A stretch of DNA of 64,000 nucleotides from Caulobacter soli (GTDB lineage: Bacteria; Pseudomonadota; Alphaproteobacteria; Caulobacterales; Caulobacteraceae): assembly GCF_011045195.1 (NCBI RefSeq), contig NZ_CP049199.1:2108001-2172000 (forward strand), given 5' to 3'. The notes under the pieces are model-generated. The model was not told where the DNA came from. It was given only the letters and a program-made list of their open reading frames with translations, and searched no databases. The position numbers were made by a program, and so were the translations under genes. This document shows, in pieces, positions 22,325 through 31,700 of this stretch. Numbering within the stretch: position 1 is the first letter of the stretch; every line of letters begins with the position of its first letter.

Positions 22325-22676
22325 CACGACGACCTCCCGCCAGCTGAAACCTTTGATCAGGCGTCAGTTTTGGCCCCCGCGCGAGGTCGGGCAATCAGGC
22401 GGATACCTAGGTCTGAGCTCCGAAAACGCTGGCTGGGAGGCTGGCCGCTTCCTCGAACGTCGGCTTCCCGACTCGTGGTCGACGACCTTGAGCTTTCGGC
22501 CCCGCGCGAGCGTGGCCCATGAAGAGAACTGGACCGCCAAAGGCTGCGAACTTGAAGGAACACGAGCCTGTCCGGCTAGGGATCTGGACCCTCACGCCCT
22601 GGGGTTTTCCTCGATACTCGCTGCCGACCGGCGCGCGCAAAGTCCCCCGCGAGCAGCGGCTCGCGAGGAAAACGCC
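22325..22676. other. Divergent intergenic region between TpsA and sulfatase genes
   Basis: About 350 bp without a convincing gene. It must hold the promoter of the TpsA-TpsB operon (ribosome site GGGAGG at its left edge) and that of the sulfatase, whose likely ribosome site GAGGA lies 8 bases before its ATG. No clear palindrome or terminator was seen. Confidence 0.6.
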
Positions 22677-24191
22677 ATGGCCAAGAAGCCCAACATTCTC
22701 GTCATCTGGGGTGACGACATCGGCTGGCAGAATGTCAGCGCCTATGGCCTGGGCACCATGGGCTACACCACGCCCAATATCGACAGCATCGGCTATGAAG
22801 GCATCCGCTTCACCGACCACTACGCCCAGTCGTCCTGCACCGCTGGGCGAGCCTCGTTCATCACCGGCCAGTATCCGATCCGCTCGGGCATGACGACAGT
22901 GGGCATGCCGGGCGACCCCCTGGGCCTGCAACCGGAGTCGCCATGCCTGGCCGAGGTGATGAAGGCCCAGGGCTACGCCACCGGCCACTTCGGCAAGAGC
23001 CACCTGGGCGATCGCAACGAGCACCTGCCCACCAATCACGGCTTCGACGAGTTCTTCGGCAACCTCTACCACCTCAACGTCTCCGAGGAGGAAGAGCAGC
23101 GCGACTACCAGAACTTCGCCAAGGGCTATGCGGGCAGTCTTGAAGCCTACGAGAACAAGTTCGGCGCGCGCGGCGTGATCCACAGCTTCGCCACCGACAA
23201 GGACGATCCGACCGTCGACCCGCGCTTCGGCAAGATCGGCAAGCAGACCATCAAGGACACCGGTCCGCTGCACCAGGAGCGCATGCACGACGTCGACGGG
23301 GCCGAGTTCATCCCCAAGGCGCTGGACTTCATGAAAAAGGCCAAGGCCGACGACAAGCCGTTCTTCGTCTGGCTCAATTCCAGCCGCATGCACCTCTATA
23401 CGCGCCTGAACGAGCAGTGGCGTTACGCGGCCGAGAAGTACACTTCCGAGGTCGACCTACACGGCTCGGGCATGCTGCAGCACGACCACGACGTCGGCGT
23501 GGTGCTGGAGTTCCTCAAGGCCAACGGGCTCGAGGAGGACACCATCGTCTGGTATTCCACCGACAACGGCCCCGAGCACTCGTCCTGGCCGCACGGCGGC
23601 ACGACCCCGTGGCGCGGGGAGAAGATGACCACCTACGAGGGCGGGGTGCGGGTGATCTCGATGATCCGCTGGCCGGGCCACATCAAGCCGGGGCAGTTGC
23701 TCAACGGCATCCAGGCTCATCAGGACATGTTCACCAGCCTGGCGGTCGCCGCCGGCGTGACCGACGTGGTCGAGAAGGTGAAGGCCGAGAAGAAGCAGTA
23801 CATCGACGGGGTCAACAACCTGCCCTACTGGACCGGCGAGGCCACGGAATCGGCGCGCAACTACATCTTTCACTACAGCGAGAGCAAGCTGACGGCGGTG
23901 CGGTTGGGGCCGTGGAAGTGGCACTTCGCGACCACCGAGGACTATTACGGCACCATCACTGGGCGGAGTAAGCCGATGGTGTTCAACATCCGCATGGACC
24001 CGTTCGAATCCTACGCCAGCACGGACGCTTACGGCCACCTTCTGCAGAAGGTGTCGTGGATGGTCGCGCCGATCGGCGAACTGATGAAGGAACACCTGGG
24101 CACCTTGGCCGAATATCCGCCGGTGCAGGGCGGCAAGTCGTTCGACATGTCGCAGGTGGTCGAGCAGTTCCTCAGCCACGGGCATGATTGA
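22677..24191 (+). CDS. Type I sulfatase (arylsulfatase family)
   Basis: 504 residues. The start at 22677 fits the family N-terminus ([15 protein letters not shown], whose DD ligates the metal) and has a GAGGA site 8 bases upstream. The sulfatase signature is [15 protein letters not shown]54 in CTAGR is the residue oxidised to formylglycine. [10 protein letters not shown] and [24 protein letters not shown] supply other catalytic and metal-binding residues. There is no signal peptide, so the enzyme may be cytoplasmic, unusual for a scavenging sulfatase. No formylglycine-generating enzyme is encoded nearby. The substrate is not deducible; it is close to plant-polymer and phosphonate-type sulfatases only in the general sense of the family. 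Confidence 0.93.
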   Translation: MAKKPNILVIWGDDIGWQNVSAYGLGTMGYTTPNIDSIGYEGIRFTDHYAQSSCTAGRASFITGQYPIRSGMTTVGMPGDPLGLQPESPCLAEVMKAQGYATGHFGKSHLGDRNEHLPTNHGFDEFFGNLYHLNVSEEEEQRDYQNFAKGYAGSLEAYENKFGARGVIHSFATDKDDPTVDPRFGKIGKQTIKDTGPLHQERMHDVDGAEFIPKALDFMKKAKADDKPFFVWLNSSRMHLYTRLNEQWRYAAEKYTSEVDLHGSGMLQHDHDVGVVLEFLKANGLEEDTIVWYSTDNGPEHSSWPHGGTTPWRGEKMTTYEGGVRVISMIRWPGHIKPGQLLNGIQAHQDMFTSLAVAAGVTDVVEKVKAEKKQYIDGVNNLPYWTGEATESARNYIFHYSESKLTAVRLGPWKWHFATTEDYYGTITGRSKPMVFNIRMDPFESYASTDAYGHLLQKVSWMVAPIGELMKEHLGTLAEYPPVQGGKSFDMSQVVEQFLSHGHD

Positions 24192-24239
24192 GGCGACACG
24201 AAAGCGGGTCTTCCACACGAACGCGTGACGTGCGTCGGC

Positions 24240-24484
24240 CTGAAGTACGGACGCGCTGGGCCGAGGGGATTTACGTGCCGGCCTATGTGCGCCGTTACCC
24301 GTTCGTGTTCATCGAGGCCGGGAACGGCAAGCCTTCGGCCCTGACCCAGGGGGCCATGGCCTTCTGCGGCGAATTCCACGCCCAACACCTGCAGACCCGG
24401 GCCTTCGGCGCGGCCTTGGTGCAATTCCACCTGGCTTCGCTGGAGCGCTTCACCGACTTGCTGGGTCGTGAAAGCCAGAATGTG
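24240..24484 (+). pseudogene. Possible remnant of a SapC-family gene
   Basis: Translation of this stretch contains GIYVPAYVRRYPFVFIE and then AMAFCGEFHAQHLQTRAFGAALV, which resemble two separate conserved parts of SapC-family proteins. The region normally between them is largely missing, there is no good start codon or ribosome site, and the tail (SLERFTDLLGRESQ) is more like a phasin. I read it as a decayed, internally deleted fragment. It is in frame with the OmpH-like gene downstream, but that gene has its own signal-peptide start. Confidence 0.4.
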
Positions 24485-24568
24485 GCGGCCACTGACGATG
24501 AATTGTCATCAGACGGTGGCAAAAGCGCCAAGAGATCCACCGTCCGCCCCTCCAAGAAAGACCAGGTC

Positions 24569-25168
24569 ATGGCGTTGCTTCCCGTTCGCGTTCTCACGCT
24601 TGTTTTTCTCGCCGGCGCGGCGACGCCGGCTCTGGCCCAAGCCCCGGCCGGCCAGGCCGCCCCGTCGCTGGGCGGCAATCCCGTGCCTGGCGTGTGCCTG
24701 CTGTCGCGCGAGGCGATCTTCGCCAACGCCAAGGTCGGCGTGGCCGCCTCGGCCCGGCTGCAGCAACTGACCCAGGAGGCCCAGGCCGAGGTCGAGACCG
24801 ACCGCAAGGCGCTGGATGTGGACCTGAAGGCCTATCAGGCCGAGCAGGCCAAGCTGACCCCGGCCCAGCGCCAGGCCAAGGAACAGGCCCTGGCGCCGCG
24901 CGTCCAGGCCATGCAGGCCAAGGCTCAGCAGCGCTCGCGCGAGATCGAGGCCACCCGCGAAAAGGCCCTGGCCCAGATCTCCACCGCGGCCCAGCCGGTG
25001 ATCGCCCAGGCCTACAAGGCCAAGAGCTGCGGCCTGCTGATCGACCGGGGCGGCGTGCTCGGCGGCAACCTGACCAACGACCTGACCGCCGACGTGGTCA
25101 AGGGGCTGGACGCGACCATGACGACCATCAGTTTCAACCGCGAAGTCCTGCCGGCCGCGCCGCGCTGA
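24569..25168 (+). CDS. OmpH/Skp-like periplasmic chaperone
   Basis: 199 residues from ATG 24569, chosen because it gives a clean signal peptide (LPVRVLTLVFLAGAATPALAQ). After VCLLSREAIFANAKVGVAAS (the strand that starts the OmpH body) comes a long coiled coil (about 65-150, rich in Gln/Ala/Lys/Glu heptads such as AEVETDRKALDVDLKAYQ) and a return strand SCGLLIDRGGVLGGN. This is the jellyfish layout of Skp, which holds unfolded outer-membrane proteins in the periplasm. Skp is normally beside bamA; here a copy lies in an adhesin island, so it may serve TpsA/TpsB or the autotransporter. A second paralogue lies at 27299. Confidence 0.85.
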   Translation: MALLPVRVLTLVFLAGAATPALAQAPAGQAAPSLGGNPVPGVCLLSREAIFANAKVGVAASARLQQLTQEAQAEVETDRKALDVDLKAYQAEQAKLTPAQRQAKEQALAPRVQAMQAKAQQRSREIEATREKALAQISTAAQPVIAQAYKAKSCGLLIDRGGVLGGNLTNDLTADVVKGLDATMTTISFNREVLPAAPR

Positions 25169-25169
25169 C

Positions 25170-25215
25170 GAGATAGGGCGAGCCGCTCAAAGCGCCGAGC
25201 GGCTCGCCCTATCTC
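25170..25215 (+). terminator. Perfect 19-bp hairpin after the OmpH-like gene
   Basis: Arms 25170-25188 and 25197-25215 are perfectly complementary over 19 bp (GAGATAGGGCGAGCCGCTC and its reverse complement) with the 8-base loop AAAGCGCC. It begins one base after the stop codon. There is no long T-run, so it could be a terminator, an mRNA-stabilising hairpin or both. The next gene starts 19 bp after it. Confidence 0.6.
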
Positions 25216-25233
25216 AACTTGAAAGGACATCCG

Positions 25234-25698
25234 GTGCGCAGACTTCTTGCCTCACTCGCCGCGGTCGTCGGCCTGTCGCCCTCGGCGGCCGGCGCCGCGA
25301 CGCCGACCACGATGTCGCCCCAGGCGGCGCCCGCGGCCTGGGTCGCTTACGCCAACCTGGTCAATCAGGCGATCACCAGTCAGCTCGGCGGATTCGATCC
25401 CGCCGCCACGCGGCTGCGCGACTATCTGGACGAAATCCCGGGGGCGACACCGGAGGGCCGCGTTCAACTGCCGCTCCGGGTCTGGATCGATGGCGCGGGG
25501 GTGATCACCCGGATCGATTTCGCGCTCTTCGCCCATCCCGAGCCCAACGCCGACCTCCAGGCCCTGCTGGTCGGCCATCGCCTGCCGCAAGTTCCGCCCA
25601 AGGCCATGCTGCTGCCGATCCGCTTGATGATCGGGCTGGAGCCAGCGCCGGCCGACGCGGGGTCACCGGCGGCCGAGCGCCCTCGATCCTCCTTCTAG
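25234..25698 (+). CDS. Small secreted protein, TonB C-terminal-like
   Basis: 154 residues from GTG 25234, preceded by GAAAGGA at good spacing. Residues 1-22 form a signal peptide ending in SAAGAA. The middle (about 38-125) has the order helix, then PEGRVQLPLRVWIDGAGVITRIDF and LVGHRLPQVPPKAMLLPIRLMI, which resembles the C-terminal domain of TonB/TolA-like proteins (a partner-binding fold) but without the transmembrane anchor and Pro-rich spacer of TonB. It may act in the periplasm with outer-membrane components. The name is tentative. Confidence 0.6.
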   Translation: MRRLLASLAAVVGLSPSAAGAATPTTMSPQAAPAAWVAYANLVNQAITSQLGGFDPAATRLRDYLDEIPGATPEGRVQLPLRVWIDGAGVITRIDFALFAHPEPNADLQALLVGHRLPQVPPKAMLLPIRLMIGLEPAPADAGSPAAERPRSSF

Positions 25699-25732
25699 AT
25701 CGCGCGCGCGTAGGCGGCGTCGACGCGCGATC
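25698..25732. terminator. Hairpin between convergent genes
   Basis: Arms GATCGCGCG (25698-25706) and CGCGCGATC (25724-25732) pair over 9 bp in the 38-bp gap between two convergent genes. No T-run. A candidate bidirectional terminator. Confidence 0.4.
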
Positions 25733-25736
25733 GTGA

Positions 25737-26520
25737 TCAGTTGAAGGTCTTGGCCTGTTGGTCGATCAGGCTCACCTCGACGCGGCGATTGAGGCGACGG
25801 CCATCCGGCGTGGCGTTGGTGGCGGTAGGCAGGGCTTCGCCGTGACCTTCCAGGCGCAACCGCCCGCGATCGACTCCCATCACCGCCAATGCGTCGGCGA
25901 CGGCTTGGGCGCGGTCGCGCGACAGGGTGAGGTTCGCCGCCGTTGAGCCGACCGAGTCGGTGAAGCCGTCGATCCGCAGCCGCGTGCGAGGATTGGCGCG
26001 CAGATAGCCCGCCAGAGGCTTCAATTGGGCCTCCATGCCCGGACGCAGGGCGGCGCTGCCGGTCTTGAACAACGTATCCTGCAGCGTCAGCATCGCGCCG
26101 TAGCGCCCTTGCTTGAAATGGTAGTTGCGCATCCCCTGGCGGTCCCAGTCGCCCGCCGTGACGCGGGGGTCCTGCCCGGGTTGGTCCCAATGGCCGCGGC
26201 GCTCCCAGTCGAAGTGATCGCGGTCGCGGCCGGCGATCTCGAAGAAGGCGCGATTGGCGGCCTGGGCTTCTCGCAGATTGATCTGGCCGTCGTGGTTGAA
26301 ATCGAAGTTGCGTCACGAAGGCCTGGCCGCGACGCGTGTCGCGTAGGGCCGGCGCCAGCTCGCGGACGCCGGAACCGTGCAACTGATAGGCGCGGCGATC
26401 GTCCACGCCTCCGCCGCTCCAGTCCCAGCGGTCCTGCGCGTTCGCGGCGACCGGGAGCTGACTGGCGGCCAGGACGCACAGAAGGGCCGCGCCGAGCTTT
26501 GATCGAATGTGGGTCATCAT
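25737..26520 (-). pseudogene. EF-hand/OmpA-family outer-membrane protein gene with a frameshift
   Basis: The 5' part (ATGs at 26520 and 26517, ribosome site GAAAGG) encodes a signal peptide (KLGAALLCVLAASQLPVAANA) and runs in frame to RRGQAFV near 26310. Homology-like content then continues in another frame: NFDFNHDGQINLREAQAANR (an EF-hand calcium loop), a linker, and an OmpA peptidoglycan-binding domain with TLQDTLFKTGSAAL, GFTDSVGSTAANLTLSRDR and RLNRRVEVSL, ending at 25737. The second frame is closed upstream by a TGA, so one base extra or two missing near 26308-26315 break the gene. Either a true mutation or a sequence error. Restored, it would be a calcium-binding OmpA-like protein. Confidence 0.8.
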
Positions 26521-26619
26521 CGTGCCTTTCAAATTGCCTCGCCATCCATGGCGAAGCTGGCTTGAACGCCCCCTGTGAGGGCGAGTCAGGATCTGTTCAG
26601 GTCGGGCCAAGGCGGGGTC

Positions 26620-27219
26620 TCAGGAACGGAAGAACCGCAGGGCGTTTTGCCAGGCGCGGCGCTTCTGGCCGGCGATCAGGCAGATGCACGGCCCTTCGCT
26701 GGTGACCTGCAGGACGGGGCCGTCGCCGATTTCCAGCTGGAGAAAGTCGCCGACCTGGAAGGTGCGGTATCGGTCCCGAAAGGCGCCTTGCAGGACATGG
26801 ATGTATTCGGGGCTCCGATGGCCCCGATCGGGGATGCGCCCTCGAGCGCCGATGGCCAGGACGATGGCCCGCCAGCGATGGTGAGTCGGCGCATGGACGC
26901 GGGCGATCCAAGCGCCCGGCGCGATCCAGCGACGCCGGTCGATCTGGAAATCCAGAAGCGCCAAGGCGCCTGATCGGTAGACGCCGTGGAAGGTGGTTCT
27001 GCGTCGCCGTCCGGGAGATGGGGCGCGCGCTTCCAGACCGCCTGCGGTCTCCGGCGAGATCGGGAGCGCCAGATCGTCGTCCTGCCCGAACTCGGCGATC
27101 ACCGCGCGACAGTCGGCGCAATCCTGAACATGGATCATCACGGGCAGGTTGGCCGCCATCGGCTGGGCGCTGGCGACAAAATCCAGGAGGGCGGCTGCGG
27201 AAGGATGATGGTTGGGCAT
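26620..27219 (-). CDS. ChrR-like cupin anti-sigma factor
   Basis: 199 residues. The N-terminal part (about 1-45) includes HVQDCADC, an H-x3-C-x2-C pattern like the zinc-binding centre of ZAS-type anti-sigma factors. The C-terminal half (about 85-195) is a cupin: GHRSPEYIHVLQGAFRDRYR, FQVGDFLQLEIGDGP and GPCICLIAGQ. This is the ChrR layout, in which the N-domain binds an ECF sigma factor and the cupin senses stress. No ECF sigma gene is adjacent, which is unusual. The start is ATG 27219. Its neighbours are surface-protein genes on the same strand; it may link their expression to envelope or oxidative stress. Confidence 0.75.
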   Translation of the reverse strand: MPNHHPSAAALLDFVASAQPMAANLPVMIHVQDCADCRAVIAEFGQDDDLALPISPETAGGLEARAPSPGRRRRTTFHGVYRSGALALLDFQIDRRRWIAPGAWIARVHAPTHHRWRAIVLAIGARGRIPDRGHRSPEYIHVLQGAFRDRYRTFQVGDFLQLEIGDGPVLQVTSEGPCICLIAGQKRRAWQNALRFFRS

Positions 27220-27298
27220 CGGATTTCGCGGTTCGGCGCGCCCTCGCGAAATCGCGAGGGCGGACAGGCCTCGTCCAGAAGCGGAAGCGTAAAACGCC

Positions 27299-27913
27299 CT
27301 AGGGCGCGGCGGTCGGCGGAGCCAGGACGACCTGGACCTGCGGCAGGGAGACGTTCACGCGCTGGATCACGTCGCTGGTCAGGTCGGCGTTGCCGTTGAA
27401 GCCATAGGCGGCTCCGCGGTCCAGAAGCACGCCGCATTGGCGCGCCGTCACCAGGTTGGAAAGGATGGGATTGATCGCGGCGCTGATCTGGCGTTCGGCG
27501 TTCACGCGCGTCTGGACGATCTGGTTCTCCCGGGTCTGACGCAGACGCAGGAAGGCCTGGGCCCGCTGCTGCAGCTGCGCGGCGGCTTGCTGATACTGGC
27601 CGGCCGGCATGGTCTTGCTTTGGGCCTGAAGCGTGCGTGTCTGGGCCAGAATGGCGCCTTCTTCCTGATCGAGCTCGGTCTTAATCGACGCCTGGAGCTG
27701 CTGAAGTCGCTGGGTGCCGTCCTGGCCGGCGCGCGAGCCGCCCAAGGCCATGCTGAGAGAGAAGAGGCAGACGCCGGCCGGCGCGGCGCCGTAGGCGATG
27801 CGGACCGGCTGCGGCCGCGCCTGGGCATGAGCCGAGCCGTAGAGTCCGCCGAGGGCGACAACCCCGGCGGCGACATGCCCCGCTCGCCGAAAAATTCCGC
27901 GCCATTCGATCAT
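27299..27913 (-). CDS. Second OmpH/Skp-like periplasmic protein
   Basis: 204 residues from ATG 27913, which opens a signal peptide ([21 protein letters not shown]). GVCLFSLSMALGGSRAGQDG corresponds to the first OmpH strand; the coiled coil follows (about 75-150: QLQASIKTELDQEEGAILAQ and LQQRAQAFLRLRQTRENQ), then ARQCGVLLDRGAAYGFN as the return strand. The arrangement matches the paralogue at 24569, including the CGxLxDRG motif. Longer starts at about 27988 are possible but give no better signal sequence. Two Skp-like proteins flanking an OmpA gene suggest dedicated helpers for the large adhesins. Confidence 0.82.
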   Translation of the reverse strand: MIEWRGIFRRAGHVAAGVVALGGLYGSAHAQARPQPVRIAYGAAPAGVCLFSLSMALGGSRAGQDGTQRLQQLQASIKTELDQEEGAILAQTRTLQAQSKTMPAGQYQQAAAQLQQRAQAFLRLRQTRENQIVQTRVNAERQISAAINPILSNLVTARQCGVLLDRGAAYGFNGNADLTSDVIQRVNVSLPQVQVVLAPPTAAP

Positions 27914-28381
27914 CTTCGTTGCCCCTATGTCCAAGCGAGAATCCGGTTTCGGATGAATTCGCATGTTGATGTTCTGACTTAGTGCCAAATCCGGAGATGA
28001 TTTGTTGTAAACTATTGCAACGTGCCTTCGTTGTACTCGCTATTCTGGTCGGAATATTGAGTGATTTTCGAGCTTAGGCGCTGTGCGCGGCTGCCAATAT
28101 TCCCTGGCGTGGCGAGCGGCGGTCATGGGGAGCGCGCCTTGTTGTTCCGGTGATTCCCGGATGGCGCGGCGGCGGCCCAAATCCTCGATTTTCTTCTGGA
28201 AAATCTTGCGGGCAGGGCGTCTTGACCTGCTCGTGGCTTTTTCAAGGCGCGCCGTAAGGCGTCACTCTTCCTGCCTAGATCGAGCGAACAGCCGAGGGGC
28301 GATCATCTTCCCCTCGGGCGCCGTGGAAATTCTTGCAGAGATCGCTGTGTCCATCGAAGAGAAGTGAATTGTTTAGTATTG

Positions 28382-28397
28382 TTACATTTCGATGTAA
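28382..28397. promoter_or_regulatory. Inverted repeat TTACAT-N4-ATGTAA
   Basis: TTACAT (28382-28387) and ATGTAA (28392-28397) are perfect inverted 6-mers separated by TTCG. It lies in the AT-rich block before the trimeric adhesin. A candidate operator; no regulator can be assigned. Confidence 0.4.
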
Positions 28398-28402
28398 TGA
28401 TA

Positions 28403-28420
28403 GTTTATACTTGTATACTT
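28403..28420. promoter_or_regulatory. Direct repeat TATACTT in the adhesin promoter region
   Basis: Two copies of TATACTT occur one base apart (TTTATACTTGTATACTTTT). OmpR-type regulators bind direct repeats of this sort, and an orphan regulator of that class is encoded at 37090. Equally, this could be part of an AT-rich promoter. Confidence 0.3.
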
Positions 28421-28437
28421 TTGTGAAGTCACAAAAG
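28418..28437. promoter_or_regulatory. Perfect 20-bp inverted repeat with CRP/FNR-like half-sites
   Basis: CTTTTGTGA-AG-TCACAAAAG: 9-bp perfect arms with a 2-base spacer. The half-sites TGTGA/TCACA look like CRP-type half-sites, but the spacer is 2 rather than 6, so a standard CRP dimer would not fit. It lies about 265 bp before the adhesin start. Confidence 0.5.
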
Positions 28438-28700
28438 GTCACACCTAAATCCGCCGATTGGCAGCTAACGTCCCAAATATAGAACGGGGTTATCTGTTGG
28501 AGAGGGCGGATATTGCATTCATGCATATCCATGACGCAGGGGCAGGCTGATCGAGAAGATCAGCAAAAAGTCACGATTGCTGAGGGCTTTACCGCTGCTC
28601 GGCCGCGACTTCGCGAACTCGCGCCTTCCTTCACGACCGCGTTCGACCCGACGGGGCACTCCAGCGCCGCCGGTTCCCGGAAGCCCGGAAAGAAGGCGTC

Positions 28701-31700
28701 ATGAGCAAGATCATCGAACCGAAACGCGCAGAGACCGTCTACGGCCGTGAGTTCAGAGGCGGACGCCTCACCAAGTGGTGTGGGCGGACGGCAAGTATTG
28801 GTCCGGACGCGACCAGCACAGCGACCCTGGCCCCGGTGATTTCCAGCGCGGCGATCGGCGCGCTCATGGCGATCGGATTGGGGGCCGCCAACCCGGCTCA
28901 CGCTCAGAATATGGTGGTCATCAAGGGCGAGGGCGGCAGCGTCGGCATCTGCGAGGCCGGATCGGGCGTGACGATCGGCGGGATCGTCGCCCCCTGCACG
29001 CCCGTCAATCAGCAGGCCAGCGTTCGGATCGGCAACAACGAAACCGGGGCCAATGTCGCCACCGGCCAGCGGGGCGTCTTCATCGGCGACGGCGCCGGCC
29101 AGTTCATGACCGGCGCGGACAATGTGGTGCTCGGCACGAACGCCGGCGCGGGATCCGCGGGCGCGCTCTCGGCCGTGGCGAACACGGTCGCGATCGGCAA
29201 GACCTCGGTCGCCTCGGGCGGCAACAACGTCGCGATCGGCGCCACCGCGGTCGCCTCGGGCGACCAGTGGGCGACGGCGGTCGGCGGCCTGGCGAAGGCC
29301 ACGGCTCGGGCCACGTCGGCGTTCGGCGAGGAAAGCCAGGCGACCGGACAGGATTCGACGGCCTTGGCCTACAAGGCCGCCGCGTCGGGTCCGGGTTCGA
29401 CGGCGGTGGGCGCCTACAGCCAGGCGACCGCCCTGCAGGCCGTCGCGCTGGGTACCTATGGGACGACCGCGACCGGCGTCTCAAGCACCGCGGTGGGCGC
29501 TTATTCGAGCGCGACCGGCGGGAATAGCACCGCGCTCGGCGTCGGCGCTCAGGCGCTTGCCGATGGCTCGCTCGCGGCGGGCGATCAAGCGGTGGCGACC
29601 GGTGCGCGCGACGTCTCGATCGGTTCGCTGGCGGGCGTCGGCTCGGCTTCGACGGGCGGATCGACCTTCGTCGGAATGGATGCGGGCCGCCAGCAGAGCG
29701 GGGGCAACAACACTTCGATTGGCGAAGGCGCCGGCCTTGCCAGCACCGGCGATCTCAACACCGGCGTCGGCCCGGGCGCCCTGCGCAATGTGGTCGGCGA
29801 CCGCAATGTCGCGATGGGCGTCGGCGCGCTGCAGCTCGCCCAGGGCAACTCCAACGTCGCGATCGGTGACGGCGCCAATCTGTCGACCACGCAGACAACG
29901 TTCACCGATACAGTCGCCATTGGCGCCGCATCGAGCGCCAGCTCCGACGGCGCTGTCGCCGTTGGCAGGTCCGCGGTCGCCAAGGGCGGCAAGTCGGTGT
30001 CGATCGGCGTCGGCAACACGGCCTTCGGCGACGGCGCGGTGTCGATCGGCGATCCCAGCTACGCCAGCGGTACGGGCGTGTTCACGGGCGGCGCCGACAA
30101 CATCGCCAACAGCGACGGCAGGGCCGCGGCGGACGCGACGAACCAGACGGTCGGCGCGGTCGCCATCGGCAACGCCAACCAGGCCATCGGCCAGGGCGCG
30201 GTCGCGATCGGCAACAGCACCTACACCTCCGGCGGCGTCGCCATTGGCGACAGGGCCTATGGCGGCCGGGCGGGCGGTATCGCCATCGGCCAGCGCGCGA
30301 ACTCTTCGGACTGGAGCGGCACGATCGCGATCGGCCAGGACAGCGCGGCCGAGGAAGGCGGCGTGTCCTTGGGGCAGTACGCGGGGGCGAAGGATTTCTC
30401 CGTCGCGATCGGCTCTCAGGCCACAGCCAATGTGGCGGAAGCCTCGGTCGCGCTCGGCCAGGGGTCGGTGGCGGACCGGGTCGGAATGCTCGGCGGCACG
30501 GAGCTCTTCTCCAACGCGGCGGTCAATTCCTTCAGGGGCGCGGTTTCCGTCGGCTCGGCCGGGCTCGAGCGCCAGATCACCAACGTCGCGGGCGGCACGC
30601 AGGCGACCGACGCCGTCAATGTCCGCCAGCTCCAGGCGGTCGCCGACGATCTCACGCATTACTACAGCGTCAACGACGCCGGCGTGCAGCAGGCCAACTA
30701 CAACAACGACGGCGCGTTGGGCGCGAACGCGATCGCGGGCGGGGTGAATGTCATCGCCCGGGGCTCGGGCGACTTGGTGATGGGGAGCGGCTCACAAACC
30801 CTGGGTCTGCTCGGTGGCAACGCGATCGCCATGGGCGTCGCGGCTCAGGCGAGCGGAACCAATGACACCGCGATCGGTCATGGCGCGCTGGTTTCGGAAA
30901 ATTACACCAACGACGGGTTGCACAATGGCGGCGGTATTGCGCTTGGCCTCAACGCCCAGGCGCTCAGCAACAACGCGAACGGTAATATCGCGATCGGTGC
31001 GAACGCGGTTTCCGCTGGGCAATTCGGCGCGTCGGTCGCCATCGGGCAAAATGCGTCGACGGTCAGCGGCGGCGCCGCGGTCACGATCGGTGCGTCAAGC
31101 GTGGCCGGTGACAGCGCCGTAGGCATCGGCGGCGCAGCTAAGGCTACCGGGTTCCAATCGATCGCGCTGGGGCGTGAGGCCCTCGCCAGCGGACAGAACA
31201 CCCTGGCCGTCGGCACGCTCTCGAATGCGAGCGGAACCTATGCTTCGACCGCGGTCGGCGCGCTGACCAACGCCAATGCCGACTACGCCACCGCGATCGG
31301 TGGCGGCCGGTACGATTTCTACACGCCGGTCGTCCTCGGTGCGCAGGCGACGGGGGTGGGCGCCACGGCGCTGGGCGTCAATGGCGTCGCGGGCGCGATC
31401 GCCAGCGCCGATGACGCCATCGCCATCGGCGGCCAATCGAAGGGGTCGGGCGTCGCCGCGGTCGCCACGGGCAAGGCGGCGACCGCCTCTGGCGACGATA
31501 GCATCGCGCTCGGCACGTCGGCGACGGCCTCGGCCGCGGGCGCGGTCGCGATCGGCAAGAACACGGTCAGTTCCGGTCTCGATACGATCGCCATCGGTAC
31601 GGGCGCCAGCGCCACCAATTCCGTGGCGCTCGGCGCGGCGGCCTCGGCGGGCGCGGGCGGCACGGCGCTGGGCGATGGCGCCGTCGCGACGCTCGCGGGC

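Larger units (their letters stand above)
27914..28700. other. Long intergenic region upstream of the trimeric adhesin
   Basis: About 790 bp with no convincing gene. The stretch 28360-28480 is clearly richer in A+T than the surroundings and holds three repeat elements listed separately, so it is the likely promoter and control region of the adhesin. The remaining 260 bp up to the start codon would be an unusually long leader. Confidence 0.6.

Noticed and set aside
16643..22522. A plus-strand frame of nearly 2000 codons opposite the TpsA gene
   Set aside because: It mirrors the repeats of TpsA, shows no domain, and has Asp/Gly/Arg-rich composition typical of antisense frames. The same applies to 11534-14743 and 9699-11519.
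28083..28367. Possible 94-codon gene upstream of the trimeric adhesin
   Set aside because: Arg/Ser-rich translation with no ribosome site or recognisable pattern; more likely part of a long control region.
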